Shown here: positions 52,012 through 61,271 of the stretch, in pieces | Numbering within the stretch: position 1 is the stretch's first letter | How the letters are laid out: the number at the start of each line of letters is the position of its first letter | Origin: Cerasicoccus maritimus | GTDB taxonomy: Bacteria > Verrucomicrobiota > Verrucomicrobiia > Opitutales > Cerasicoccaceae | Assembly (NCBI GenBank): GCA_031296935.1 | Contig: JAVDPD010000015.1 | Location: forward strand, 62,001 to 126,000 | Reading direction: 5' to 3' | Length of the DNA stretch: 64,000 bases | The notes under the pieces: generated by a model | The model's input: only the letters and a program-made list of their open reading frames with translations | What the model was told of the DNA's origin: nothing | Databases searched by the model: none | Program-made: the position numbers and the translations under genes

Positions 52012-53610
52012 TCAATTCGTTGGTCCCAGGCTGGGCAACTTTTTTACCACCAAAATCGGCAGCCCCATTCGCCCAATCACGACAATCTCCTCACCTTCGA
52101 CCAGCAGGTGACCCGCGAACTGAGTATTTCCCAAAAAGTAATTTGCATCACGGGCAGATTGCGTCAACACCCAGCCATCGGGCAGTTGATACTCAGCGAT
52201 TTCCAAGGGGCCGGTCACCATCACTTTGACAGGTTCGTCCGGCAGCCCCTGCTCGCGACGCCAAGCTTCCAATTCACGAAACCCATCGGCCATCGAAGTA
52301 AACCAATACTCGGTTTCATACCAACCCAAGGCAGCCGAAGGGCCACCGACCAAACGGTTAAAATACACATATTGATAAGGGTGCAGCTGGATTAGCGTAA
52401 ACACATTGGTCGCGACCAGTCCAGACACCAATACGTAGCCGGCGATCAGCCCCAGCCGTCGCGTCTTCCCAATCCAGTCCATGAACTGAGTCAGCCCGTA
52501 GCCCATCAGCACAGCCCCTGCGGGAAGCACAAACATTGCATGACGCACACCGTTATGAATCGCTGGCTGCGTGACTAAAATATAGAGAAGCGGAAAGGCA
52601 AAGCCCAGGCAGGTGACTCCCAACGGCAACACATCTGCTGGCCACCAGACCTTGCGCAGATATTGCGCAACAATACTTCGCAAAGCAAATCCAACGCCGA
52701 CCAATAGCAACAACAGCTGCCAGACCGGTGTCACCATCAGCAACATCCAGGGCAGGTAATACCAAGGCGTCGTCCCGGCATCGTAAACTTGCCCCCGAAA
52801 CAGCACAGGAATACTCTGCGAAAAGTCATGCAATTTACTAACCACCTTGGCCGAGGATGCAAAAGGATTCACGTGGCTACCTGGAAAGACGAACAACAGC
52901 AAAACCAGCGCACAAACCGAGGCGACCACATACCCTCCGATTCCATCCAGCAATTCGCTGCGTGGCGGGGGTCGCCAACGCCGCCCATCCGTCGGTATAC
53001 TTTGCGATACAAAGCGATAGGCTAACAAACCGAAAAGATAGGCCAAGACTATCATACCCGGCAATCGTGTCGACATGGCCAAACCCGCGAGTAAACCGGC
53101 ACCAACCCACCGCCTAAACTTCCCGTCCGGCATTCCCCGGGCAACCTGGATCACCCCCCATAACGCCCATGTATAGGTGGCAGCAAAGGGAATGTCCTTC
53201 GGATTAAAAACTGCGTGCCCGTAGAACCTTGGCAAGAGCGCCAGGAAAAGCGACGACCAGAACGCCAGCCGCCAACCACCGACCTCTCGCCCAATCAAAC
53301 CTGCTCCACAAACAGCAAGCACTGCGAAAAAGATAGTATACAAGTGCCCGGCCAAAACCCGATCGCCACCCACGTATTTCGCATAAGCCGCCAAGGGCAA
53401 GTCGAAGAGGCCCGGGTAAACATCATTGGCACCCGCAGAGCCCCATACACTGCCCCCCTCCCCCACAAGCCTTTCAAAATATTGCAGCTTAAGGTCGCCG
53501 GAATCCCAGCGCGTCATTTCATCCCAGCTCATGCCATAATCGCCCATCGTCAGGAGTAGCGCGGCGGCCATCCCCAGCCAGGTAATTACCGTTGCGAGCT
53601 TCCAATTCAT
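52012..53610 (-). CDS. GT39/ArnT-like polytopic glycosyltransferase
   Basis: The 532-residue membrane protein has about 11 helices. GDYGMSWDEMTRWDSGD (about residues 23-39), with the acidic residue in the first periplasmic loop, is the catalytic region of PMT/ArnT enzymes. Blocks such as RFYGHAVFNPKDIPFAATYT (about 128-147) are shared with the neighbouring paralogue. These enzymes transfer sugar from polyprenyl phosphate in the periplasm. A small soluble domain follows from residue 400. Its start and the stop of the next gene overlap by 4 bp. Confidence 0.8.
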   Translation of the reverse strand: MNWKLATVITWLGMAAALLLTMGDYGMSWDEMTRWDSGDLKLQYFERLVGEGGSVWGSAGANDVYPGLFDLPLAAYAKYVGGDRVLAGHLYTIFFAVLAVCGAGLIGREVGGWRLAFWSSLFLALLPRFYGHAVFNPKDIPFAATYTWALWGVIQVARGMPDGKFRRWVGAGLLAGLAMSTRLPGMIVLAYLFGLLAYRFVSQSIPTDGRRWRPPPRSELLDGIGGYVVASVCALVLLLFVFPGSHVNPFASSAKVVSKLHDFSQSIPVLFRGQVYDAGTTPWYYLPWMLLMVTPVWQLLLLLVGVGFALRSIVAQYLRKVWWPADVLPLGVTCLGFAFPLLYILVTQPAIHNGVRHAMFVLPAGAVLMGYGLTQFMDWIGKTRRLGLIAGYVLVSGLVATNVFTLIQLHPYQYVYFNRLVGGPSAALGWYETEYWFTSMADGFRELEAWRREQGLPDEPVKVMVTGPLEIAEYQLPDGWVLTQSARDANYFLGNTQFAGHLLVEGEEIVVIGRMGLPILVVKKLPSLGPTN

Positions 53611-55220
53611 TGCGCAGAGAACTCCTTCACGACGACCAGCACCACGCCATCACGAGCAATGGACAACAACACTTTTCCATCCCTCATATCGTGGTAGCCA
53701 TTGCGCGAACTGGCGATGTAAAAGTCCGGCTGCTGATCGCCAGACACTAGCTCAAAATGCTCGCCCAGAAAGGGCTTCACCAAACTTGGCGGCGGAACCA
53801 CCGGCTTACCAAAGCGCGCCACCAACGCATCGATGGGCGGCTCCATAGTCAGCCTCCAGGGACGCTCGCGCGGCGGTAGCTCGTTCGAAAGAATGTCTGC
53901 GGCCTCCCGAAATGCGACTCCCCAGTAATCGGTTTCAAAGCGGTCCTTCGCGCCAGCAACGCCGCCCGACAATCGATTGTAGTAAATGTATTCGTATGGG
54001 TGTAGGCGCGCCATGTCCGCTACAGTCCACAGCATTAGCCCCAAAGACGGAGTTGCCCATAGCAAAGCTGCCCAGCGTCCGTATTTGCTTTGCAATGCAG
54101 AGTAAGCATTCACCGACCAGCATCCCAGCAGCGCAGCCGACGGTGGAATCAGAAAAAGCACATGCCGGGCACCATCATACACAATCGACTTGCGCACCAT
54201 GATATACGCCAACGGAAACAAGACAGCAAAGGCGACTAAAAGCTGAGCCACATGCTCGCTCCACAATTTTCGCCATAACTTTGCATTGCAAAGCAACCAA
54301 GCAACACAACCCATCGCGAGCCACCACCAAAAGTCCGGCGCGGTGCGTGCAAGCATCGCAGGGAGGTAGCGACGCGGAACCTCACTCGCCGGGTAGCTCA
54401 CCCCATCAAAAAGCACCTCCCCCTGCCAGCCGAAGTGCGACACTGCAGAGACTGCGCCCGCCGTCGTAACAAACGGATTCTGATGCGCCGAAGGCCAAAA
54501 AATGAGCAGGAACAAAAAAGCCAACGCTGTAGCAACAGCGCCCCAACGAAGCGACTCCCAAGCCTGCCTTTTAAAATATGCCACACCGATGCAGACACGG
54601 GCGTAGACCAACTGCAAGAAGATGAACAGTCCGGCATAACAGAGCAAAAGCAGCCCGCCCACGCGCACCGACATACAGGCGCCGGCTAGCGCTCCAAAGC
54701 ATAACGCCGAACGCCAATCCCGACGACGATCCCGCAGCGCCAGTGCCAAGGCCCACAGGCCCCACACATACATCGCCGCAAACGGAATATCCTTGGGATT
54801 AAAAAATGCATGCCCCCAATAGCGCGGATAAAGCGCCAGGCTAATTCCAGCCAGTAGCGCCGCCCAGCGCCCCCCAAGCACCTTGGCCAGAGCCATCGCC
54901 CCCGCAATGCCCAGCAGACCAAAAGCAGCCGTCCACGCATGACCAACCAGATAATCCGGTGCCCCCAATTGATTACGCAAAAATGCCAGTGGCAGATCTA
55001 CGAGTCCCGGATAATGATCCACCTTAGCACGATAGTCGCCCGCGGCTTCGATATTACCCGAGACCAAGGCATTATAGTAGCGTAACTTCGCGTCACCGCC
55101 ACCCCATCGAAAGACCTCGTCCCAACTCACACCATAATCATCAAAAGTCAGCGCCATAACCAGCCCTACACCGAGCAAGAAAGCGTAAGCAAAGAATCGG
55201 GCTGGCGAACGCGGATTCAC
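53607..55220 (-). CDS. GT39/ArnT-like polytopic glycosyltransferase, paralogue
   Basis: A 537-residue paralogue of the gene at 52012. The catalytic-loop block is FDDYGVSWDEVFRWGGGD (about residues 25-42), and PRYWGHAFFNPKDIPFAAMY (about 132-151) matches the sister protein. The fold has about 11 helices plus a C-terminal soluble part of about 130 residues. The two were probably produced by tandem duplication and then diverged, perhaps to add different sugars. Start at ATG 55220 gives a signal-anchor (FFAYAFLLGVGLVMAL). Confidence 0.8.
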   Translation of the reverse strand: MNPRSPARFFAYAFLLGVGLVMALTFDDYGVSWDEVFRWGGGDAKLRYYNALVSGNIEAAGDYRAKVDHYPGLVDLPLAFLRNQLGAPDYLVGHAWTAAFGLLGIAGAMALAKVLGGRWAALLAGISLALYPRYWGHAFFNPKDIPFAAMYVWGLWALALALRDRRRDWRSALCFGALAGACMSVRVGGLLLLCYAGLFIFLQLVYARVCIGVAYFKRQAWESLRWGAVATALAFLFLLIFWPSAHQNPFVTTAGAVSAVSHFGWQGEVLFDGVSYPASEVPRRYLPAMLARTAPDFWWWLAMGCVAWLLCNAKLWRKLWSEHVAQLLVAFAVLFPLAYIMVRKSIVYDGARHVLFLIPPSAALLGCWSVNAYSALQSKYGRWAALLWATPSLGLMLWTVADMARLHPYEYIYYNRLSGGVAGAKDRFETDYWGVAFREAADILSNELPPRERPWRLTMEPPIDALVARFGKPVVPPPSLVKPFLGEHFELVSGDQQPDFYIASSRNGYHDMRDGKVLLSIARDGVVLVVVKEFSAQ

Positions 55221-55254
55221 AGTCTAGGTTGATCACAAAGCAGTTGTGGAGGAC

Positions 55255-57156
55255 TCACGGAAGCAGGTCACTGAGGCGCGCCTGTTGTATAAGCTGATAC
55301 CTCATCAATTCATCACGATTGAATTCTGCTACGTCCAAATCCTCAATATGAGTCAGCAAAGTATCGGGCACATCTACATCGATATCTTTGACGCGGACAA
55401 TTCGCACCAGAGTTACGCCATTGAACGTTTTCTCTGCCACAATCTCCGTGATAAAATCCTCATCGATACGCGCATCAACCCCACCACGTAAGACACCCTG
55501 AATGATGTCTTTATTATAAGTCTCTACCACAAAGATATTGTCGAAGGTCTGATTTAAAAGGTGAAACTTCAGCAATCCCTTTTTCTTCAACGCCTCATTG
55601 CGCCGCAAACCGGGCACCTGATGCGTCACCCAGAAACCAGGCCTGTCAATGATAAGATTGTATTCACCCTTATGATCTTCGATAAACTCACGCTGCCACT
55701 GCAAAACCTGACCAGGAATGTATTCCTGAGTATACATATCCTTGGCATTGCGCGGGACGACTTCCACCAATAAGACCAATAGAGCAAGTGCAATCGCAAC
55801 GCGCATTACCACTGGACTCTTGAATAACCCACCCAATGCGGCCACGCCGGGAAAGACCATAAGAAAAACAATGGGCAAGGCCAAACGACGCGTCACGACA
55901 TCATCAAAATCCCAGAAATAAAACAGTAACACCGCCAACAGACCAACCACCCCCACGCATGTCGCCACGAGTGCAACTAGGATAGGCGTGATTGGCCCGG
56001 GCTTACGCGTCTCACGCAACAATAGAATCAGGAAGAGAATGCAGCCAGCAATGCCAAAGCACGTAAGGTAGAAGGATACCGGCTGTTGATGAGTCCGATC
56101 AAAAAACATGGCCATAGCCTGCACCATGTTACGCGGTAAATAATCCATACTAAAAGCCGTATCGGCGTCCTTACTCACAAGCTGCCAAGAATGCACCGGA
56201 TCTAAATCAAAGACACGGTGCAAGAGCGGAACGGGCAACATAAGGATTGGCGTCACATACAAACCCGCTGAAAAGATGAGCTTCTCCACTCGCAAATAAC
56301 CCAACAGAATCACAATTGCCACCGGCGCTACGAAGAGAACAGACTCATAACGCACATTGGAAAGTAGCACCACCGTCAAGCAAAGCAAACTCAGCGTCAC
56401 CGGCTCAGGATTCCGCAGATACAGGAACGCAGTCAGCATTAACGCTAGAATTAGGAACAGGTTAAGCCCCTCAAAACCACCACCATGAAGGCACATGCTA
56501 AACATGGGGAAGCAGGCCATCAAAATCATTGCCAAGAGCCCACCTAGCCGGTTCGACACCAACACGCCCAATGTATAGGCCAAAATCAGCGTAAGCGGGA
56601 TCAAACATAAATTCAGGTAAATGCCGTTTTCCGGTCGATACCCCGTCGCGTCATGTAACAATGAAATCAGAAAAGGATAAAGCAAAGGGCGCTTATCGAC
56701 AAAACCATCATCCAACGGCAAAAATACGCCATTGATCTCATAACCACGAATTGGCGACATTGCCACGTTGTCAAAATGCAAACGCATCGATGTGCCTAGC
56801 AGATTGATCTCATCCATGAGAACCTTGAAGCCTATTTCCTGGCTGGCCCACAGATATAGCGTGAGTAACGATAGCGCCACAAAGAACGGCCAGCGGTAAC
56901 TGGCCTTCATCCAGGATGCCAGCTCCGTATAATTTTGACGAACCGCATGAAAGACAACCGCACTGAAGCAAAGCACCAGCACCAGCATGAAGTAATAGCC
57001 ATTGCGCTTCATTAGCATCACGGAATCCAGTGCGGAGTAATGAAAGAAACCAATGTATACCGCCAAGAGTCCCACAATGGCGAACAAACCGAAGCGAATT
57101 CGGTCCCCTCTTGATTCGGTCGTAGTCTTCAATATATTCGCGATCGCAGAAATCAT
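55255..57156 (-). CDS. large polytopic glycosyltransferase-like membrane protein (GT39-related)
   Basis: A 633-residue protein with at least 11 helices, resembling ArnT/PMT-type enzymes in plan: a first loop with VLMDEINLLGTSMRLHF (about residues 112-128; D/E in the catalytic position), then LDDGFVDKRPLLYPFLISLL. The C-terminal 130 residues are soluble. Sequence blocks of the other two GT39-like proteins are absent, so this is a distinct subgroup. Start at 57156 follows a 100-bp gap with a strong terminator from the pilin gene. Confidence 0.7.
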   Translation of the reverse strand: MISAIANILKTTTESRGDRIRFGLFAIVGLLAVYIGFFHYSALDSVMLMKRNGYYFMLVLVLCFSAVVFHAVRQNYTELASWMKASYRWPFFVALSLLTLYLWASQEIGFKVLMDEINLLGTSMRLHFDNVAMSPIRGYEINGVFLPLDDGFVDKRPLLYPFLISLLHDATGYRPENGIYLNLCLIPLTLILAYTLGVLVSNRLGGLLAMILMACFPMFSMCLHGGGFEGLNLFLILALMLTAFLYLRNPEPVTLSLLCLTVVLLSNVRYESVLFVAPVAIVILLGYLRVEKLIFSAGLYVTPILMLPVPLLHRVFDLDPVHSWQLVSKDADTAFSMDYLPRNMVQAMAMFFDRTHQQPVSFYLTCFGIAGCILFLILLLRETRKPGPITPILVALVATCVGVVGLLAVLLFYFWDFDDVVTRRLALPIVFLMVFPGVAALGGLFKSPVVMRVAIALALLVLLVEVVPRNAKDMYTQEYIPGQVLQWQREFIEDHKGEYNLIIDRPGFWVTHQVPGLRRNEALKKKGLLKFHLLNQTFDNIFVVETYNKDIIQGVLRGGVDARIDEDFITEIVAEKTFNGVTLVRIVRVKDIDVDVPDTLLTHIEDLDVAEFNRDELMRYQLIQQARLSDLLP

Positions 57157-57206
57157 GAAAAGCCAAGAAGTTAGACAGTCCGGCTGGCGGTGTCAGCAAA
57201 AACAAA

Positions 57207-57232
57207 GCGAGCCGCCCAATTGGACGGCTCGC
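57207..57232 (-). terminator. rho-independent terminator of the pilin gene
   Basis: GCGAGCCG(C/T)CC with the complementary GG(A/G)CGGCTCGC forms an 11-bp stem around AATT, with one mismatch. On the minus strand it is followed by TTTGTTTTTG. It lies 25 bp downstream of the pilin gene and protects the gene at 55255 from read-through. Confidence 0.82.
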
Positions 57233-57257
57233 CGAAAACTTGGTAAGCTACTGAGGA

Positions 57258-57605
57258 TTAGTAGGTGAAGATAACCGTCATGCCACCAGTAGTGGTGGTC
57301 GAGATGGTGCCACCATCTTCAGAAACAGTGATACCGGTGTAGGATTCGTCAGCAACCGACTGGAAAGCGGTGAAGTACTCCTCGTCGAGAAGTGTGCCGT
57401 AAGGAGCTTCGGTAACACCTTCTTCAAGGATGTACTGCTGGCCAGCGGAAGCAACTTGACGAAGGTTGTTGGTAATTGCCTTTTCGCGGGACTGTTCGCG
57501 AACCTTTTGGAAGGCCGGGATCGCCATAGCAGCCAGAAGGCCGATGATGACAACAACAATCATAATTTCGACGAGGGTGAAACCCTTCTTGGACTTGTTA
57601 TTCAT
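57258..57605 (-). CDS. type IV pilin-like protein (prepilin)
   Basis: A 115-residue protein. NNKSKKGFTLVEIMIVVVII (residues 2-21) is a textbook prepilin: a short basic leader, cleavage after G8 by prepilin peptidase, then Phe and the Glu at mature position 5 in the hydrophobic helix LVEIMIVVVIIGLLAAMAIP. The globular part is short and lacks the usual C-terminal disulfide cysteines, like many pseudopilin or pilin-like proteins of verrucomicrobia. It may act in type II secretion, adhesion or motility. ATG 57605 is preferred over the open frame from 57653. A strong terminator follows. Confidence 0.88.
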   Translation of the reverse strand: MNNKSKKGFTLVEIMIVVVIIGLLAAMAIPAFQKVREQSREKAITNNLRQVASAGQQYILEEGVTEAPYGTLLDEEYFTAFQSVADESYTGITVSEDGGTISTTTTGGMTVIFTY

Positions 57606-57985
57606 GATATTCAGGTGTTTGATGATTATTATATTAAAGTCGCTGACTGACAATGAGCAGCAACAACCACAGAAAAATAGATTTTTCCCCTCATATCAAG
57701 CATTAAAAATAGCGCCTCCCGCAAATGCCCTAGCATTTACACTTTAATAACAACAAACCCAAACCACTCTGAATCAGCTACTTGCGTAATACAGATGAAC
57801 AAAAAGGTGTTAATTTCAAGCTAAAATGGGTGCAATTTCGCCCTCACTAGTGATACATAAATCGCCACGGTAGCGCCTAAGCTAAGGCATTTTTAACGCG
57901 TCAGCATACATCACGTAAGTCACCGACCCGCCTCAATATACCGTTCTTGGTTGATTCCTGCTTTTATGATGCTTGATTCAACCCT
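57606..57985. other. AT-rich divergent intergenic region
   Basis: About 380 bp between the pilin and hemH genes hold no gene and no strong hairpin. The T-rich DNA left of 57720 suits a promoter for the pilin gene on the minus strand, and 57900-57980 suits one for hemH, but I cannot name a -10/-35 pair with confidence. Confidence 0.4.
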
Positions 57986-59026
57986 ATGGCGAAACCTGGC
58001 GTTCTCTTACTCAATTTAGGCTCACCGGCCTCCACATCCGTCCCTGATGTCCGTGAATACCTCAAGGAATTCCTTCTGGACGAGCGGGTGATCGATGCCC
58101 CCACACCGATTCGCAACCTCATCGTCCGGGGCTTCATTCTTCCTTTTCGCCCCAAGAAGTCAGCCGAAGCCTACGCTAGCATCTGGTTGCCTGAAGGCTC
58201 ACCACTAATTGTCACCAGTAAAAGGCAACGCGAGCTTGCCTCGGCAGGCCGTGACTTTCCCATTGCGCTGGCCATGCGCTATGGCGAGCCATCAATCAGC
58301 AAAGTCATCGGCGAACTCATTGCTCAAGGCGTTGAACAGCTCTTCGTTGTGCCGCTTTACCCACACTACGCAATGAGTAGCTATGAGACCGTCGTCGTGC
58401 GCGTGATGGAGGAGATCAATGCCCAGAAGCCCGGCATGAGCGTCACCCTCATGCAGCCTTTCTACAAAGACGATGATTACCTCGACGCCATGACCGCTAG
58501 CATCAAGCCAGACCTGGACACTGACTATGACCACGTGCTATTCTCCTACCACGGCATTCCCGAACGTCACCTGGTCAAGAGCGACCCATCACACGCCCAC
58601 TGTCTTTCCCGGCCTGACTGCTGCGAGACTTGCCACCCCGCCCACAACACTTGCTACCGGCACCAGTGCTTCACCACCACGCACCTCGTGGCTGAGCGCC
58701 TGGGCATCCCGAAGGACAAATACAGCGTCTCCTTCCAATCTCGCCTTGGGCGCGACCCTTGGCTTAAGCCCTACACCGATTTCCGCCTCCGCGACATGCC
58801 TGGTGAAGGCATTAAGAAGCTACTCGTCCTCTGTCCGGCGTTCATCACCGACTGCCTGGAAACGCTTGAGGAAATCTCCGTCGAGGGCAAAGAGACCTTC
58901 ATCGAAGCTGGCGGCGAAAGCTTCAAACAGATCCCATGTCTTAATGATCACCCCGCCTTCATCAATTTCCTCAACGGCCGAATCGACCAGTATATTGCGG
59001 ATTGCGAATCGAAAAGCGCGGAGTAA
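57986..59026 (+). CDS. hemH: ferrochelatase
   Basis: The last step of haem synthesis: Fe2+ into protoporphyrin IX. KPGVLLLNLGSPAS begins the 346-residue protein. FSYHGIPERH (about residues 184-193) holds the metal-binding His, and LVLCPAFITDCLETLEEI (about 282-299) the conserved PAFxxDCLETLEE, whose Glu lies opposite. A Cys-rich insertion (HCLSRPDCCETCHPA...CYRHQCF, about residues 203-226) follows, as in some proteobacterial HemH. The gene opens a haem cluster with the cytochrome-assembly gene 48 bp on and hemA overlapping that. Confidence 0.94.
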   Translation: MAKPGVLLLNLGSPASTSVPDVREYLKEFLLDERVIDAPTPIRNLIVRGFILPFRPKKSAEAYASIWLPEGSPLIVTSKRQRELASAGRDFPIALAMRYGEPSISKVIGELIAQGVEQLFVVPLYPHYAMSSYETVVVRVMEEINAQKPGMSVTLMQPFYKDDDYLDAMTASIKPDLDTDYDHVLFSYHGIPERHLVKSDPSHAHCLSRPDCCETCHPAHNTCYRHQCFTTTHLVAERLGIPKDKYSVSFQSRLGRDPWLKPYTDFRLRDMPGEGIKKLLVLCPAFITDCLETLEEISVEGKETFIEAGGESFKQIPCLNDHPAFINFLNGRIDQYIADCESKSAE

Positions 59027-59074
59027 TCTAGCGCCCACCACATTTGCAATTCGCCCATCGCATTTCGCAATCGA

Positions 59075-59932
59075 ATGAATTTTTGGCATGATCGCGCACT
59101 AACCGGCACCGGCTGCATCTTTTACGGCCTGGCGTTCCTGTTTGCACTGGCACCATTGATTCGCCGACGGGAGTACCCCCATGTCATCTTCATGGCGCTG
59201 CTAATCGGTGGCTTCATCTTCCAAAGTTTCGGCCTTTATGTGCGCGGGTTGGAAATTCACGCCATACCACTGAGCAACACGTTCGAAGTCTTTCAAGTGT
59301 TGGCTTGGAGCGCGGTGGGGCTCAACTTCATGTTACGGCAGACGTTCCAGCTACGGCTACTCAACTTTTTTTCCTCCGCCTTTGGCTTTGGGCTATCATT
59401 CATTTCCCTAGCCATTCCGAGTTGGGATAACACTGCCCCGCCACTAGAACTTTCTGGCAGCCCCTGGGTCGGGTTCCATGCTGCGCTCGCTATCCTCAGT
59501 TACGGCATTTTTTCAGTGCTGGCACTGACCTCTCTCATGTACCTCATTCAGGACAAGGCGTTGAAAAATATGCAATTTGGCGGCTGGTTCGGCATGCTCC
59601 CCGCCATCCGCCAACTCGAAGTCATCAACGTGAAATTGATTTCCATCGGCGTCTCGATCTTAACCGTTGCCGTAACCATCGGCTTCCTCAACTGGCTGCA
59701 AGCTCCACACGCAGTTGGCTTGGTCAAACTGACCATCGCACTGGCGGTCTGGCTGGCCTACCTATACATTTTGCTTCAACGTCGGCGCAACCAGCTCGTT
59801 GCGCGCACCTTCGCCAAAGCCTGCTTGGGTCTCTTCATCGTAGCCCTGGTCTCGCTCTGGCCATTGACTCAACGCAGCCCCGCGCACCCGCAAGCCGACG
59901 GCGTGGAAATACTCGACGATGCCAACCAATAA
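59075..59932 (+). CDS. CcsA/HemX-like cytochrome c assembly protein
   Basis: The 285-residue inner-membrane protein with about eight helices belongs to the CcsA/HemX (cytochrome c biogenesis) family. It has the Trp/His-rich region: SWDNTAPPLELSGSPWVGFH (about residues 122-141) carries a conserved His of the WWD-type area, and QLEVINVKLISIGVSILTV follows near 175. Its position between hemH and hemA fits a HemX role in controlling glutamyl-tRNA reductase levels or a role in haem delivery. It overlaps hemA by 14 bp. Confidence 0.8.
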   Translation: MNFWHDRALTGTGCIFYGLAFLFALAPLIRRREYPHVIFMALLIGGFIFQSFGLYVRGLEIHAIPLSNTFEVFQVLAWSAVGLNFMLRQTFQLRLLNFFSSAFGFGLSFISLAIPSWDNTAPPLELSGSPWVGFHAALAILSYGIFSVLALTSLMYLIQDKALKNMQFGGWFGMLPAIRQLEVINVKLISIGVSILTVAVTIGFLNWLQAPHAVGLVKLTIALAVWLAYLYILLQRRRNQLVARTFAKACLGLFIVALVSLWPLTQRSPAHPQADGVEILDDANQ

Positions 59933-60950
59933 CGGCAAAGCGCTTTTCGTACTTGGAAGCTCCCACCGCACCGCGTCCATCGAAGTGCGGGAACGACTGG
60001 CGCTCGACGCCGCACGCGCGGAGCTGCTTGCGGAGCACCTGCGCCATCAAGACACCGTCGAGGAATGCCTGATCCTCAACACCTGCAACCGCGTTGAGAT
60101 CTATGGCGTCACCGACGCAGCTAACCTCAAGCCTGAACTCCTACAGCAGCTGTCCTCACTCCACGGTATGCCCGTGAGCGAGCTCGACAACCACAGCTTC
60201 TGGCTCACTGACGAGGATGCCGTGCGCCACGCCTTCGAAGTCGCCTCCGGGCTAGACTCGCAAATGGTCGGAGAAAACGAAATCCTTGGCCAGCTCAAGG
60301 CCGCCTACGCCCGTGCATCTGACCAGCAATACACCGGGCGCGTACTCAATCGCGTCTTCCAAAAAAGCTTTCAAACGGCCAAATGGGTCCGTACCAACAC
60401 CGGCGTCTCCAAGGGACAGGTCAGCATTGGCAATATCGCCACCGAGCTCGCACTCCGCGTCTGTGGCGAGCTGGCCGACGTCAACGTAGTCCTCATGGGC
60501 TCGGGTGAAGTCGGCGAGAAAACCACCCAAGCGCTCGTCAGTCGCGGCGCGAGGCGCATCGTCGTCGCAGGTCGCAATCTCGAACGCGCTCGAGCACTCG
60601 CCGACCAGTTTACCGGCGCCGCTGCCACGCTCGACAAGTTACCCGAGCTATTAAAAACCGCGGATATCGTCATTGGCGCTACCTCTGCTCCGGAGCCGCT
60701 GATTACGCGCGACTTGCTCAAACCAATCATGAAGCTGCGCGCCGTCCAGCCGCTCATTGCGATCGATACCGCTCTGCCCCGCGACATCGCGCAGGACATC
60801 GATAAGGTTAATAACGTCTACCTCTACAACCTCGACCACCTAGCCCAAATCGCCAACGAGAATCTCCGTGCCCGCGAAGCCGAAGTCGCCTCCGCCAAGC
60901 AATCCATCCTTGAGCGCGCAAAGCGGCTATGGGAAGGTCTCCGCGACTAA
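59919..60950 (+). CDS. hemA: glutamyl-tRNA reductase
   Basis: The first committed step of tetrapyrrole synthesis by the C5 route: glutamyl-tRNA to glutamate-1-semialdehyde with NADPH. The nucleophilic Cys is in LNTCNRVEIYG (about residues 45-55). ASGLDSQMVGENEILGQLKA (about 110-129) is the family block. A Rossmann motif follows in MGSGEVGEKTTQALVSRGAR (about 191-210). The 343-residue length is a little short at the C-terminal dimer helix. ATG 59919 lies inside the upstream gene, so the two are coupled. Confidence 0.95.
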   Translation: MPTNNGKALFVLGSSHRTASIEVRERLALDAARAELLAEHLRHQDTVEECLILNTCNRVEIYGVTDAANLKPELLQQLSSLHGMPVSELDNHSFWLTDEDAVRHAFEVASGLDSQMVGENEILGQLKAAYARASDQQYTGRVLNRVFQKSFQTAKWVRTNTGVSKGQVSIGNIATELALRVCGELADVNVVLMGSGEVGEKTTQALVSRGARRIVVAGRNLERARALADQFTGAAATLDKLPELLKTADIVIGATSAPEPLITRDLLKPIMKLRAVQPLIAIDTALPRDIAQDIDKVNNVYLYNLDHLAQIANENLRAREAEVASAKQSILERAKRLWEGLRD

Positions 60951-61025
60951 TGAGACATGAGACGCCCTTGCGCGCGGATCAACCGCAACGCTGCTCGAAA
61001 ATTTGTGCGAACCTCCGTTCTAGGC

Positions 61026-61235
61026 CTACTCCTTGGGCTTAAACATGGCCGCATCGACTGTAGACCAAATCATAATAATCCAGCCAAGCATGATGAACCA
61101 CAGCGCGATGTTCAGCACGAACATCACTGCGGCCTTGGCCATCCGCCCCTGAATGAGCTGGCCCAAGCCAGGAATGAAAAAACTGCACAATGCGGCAATC
61201 ACGTTGCCCGTCGATCCTTGTCCTGCGTCTGTCAT
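61026..61235 (-). CDS. small TM2-like membrane protein
   Basis: A 69-residue protein with two helices. CSFFIPGLGQLIQGRMAKA (about residues 17-35) shows the PGLGQ-type turn seen in TM2/DUF5683-like small proteins. The rest is VMFVLNIALWFIMLGWI. The start has no sharp Shine-Dalgarno sequence. Function is unknown. It lies between hemA and trhO, converging with hemA. Confidence 0.6.
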   Translation of the reverse strand: MTDAGQGSTGNVIAALCSFFIPGLGQLIQGRMAKAAVMFVLNIALWFIMLGWIIMIWSTVDAAMFKPKE

Positions 61236-61271
61236 GCTGGAGAATTTAGCTCATTTGCCTGCGCTGGCAAA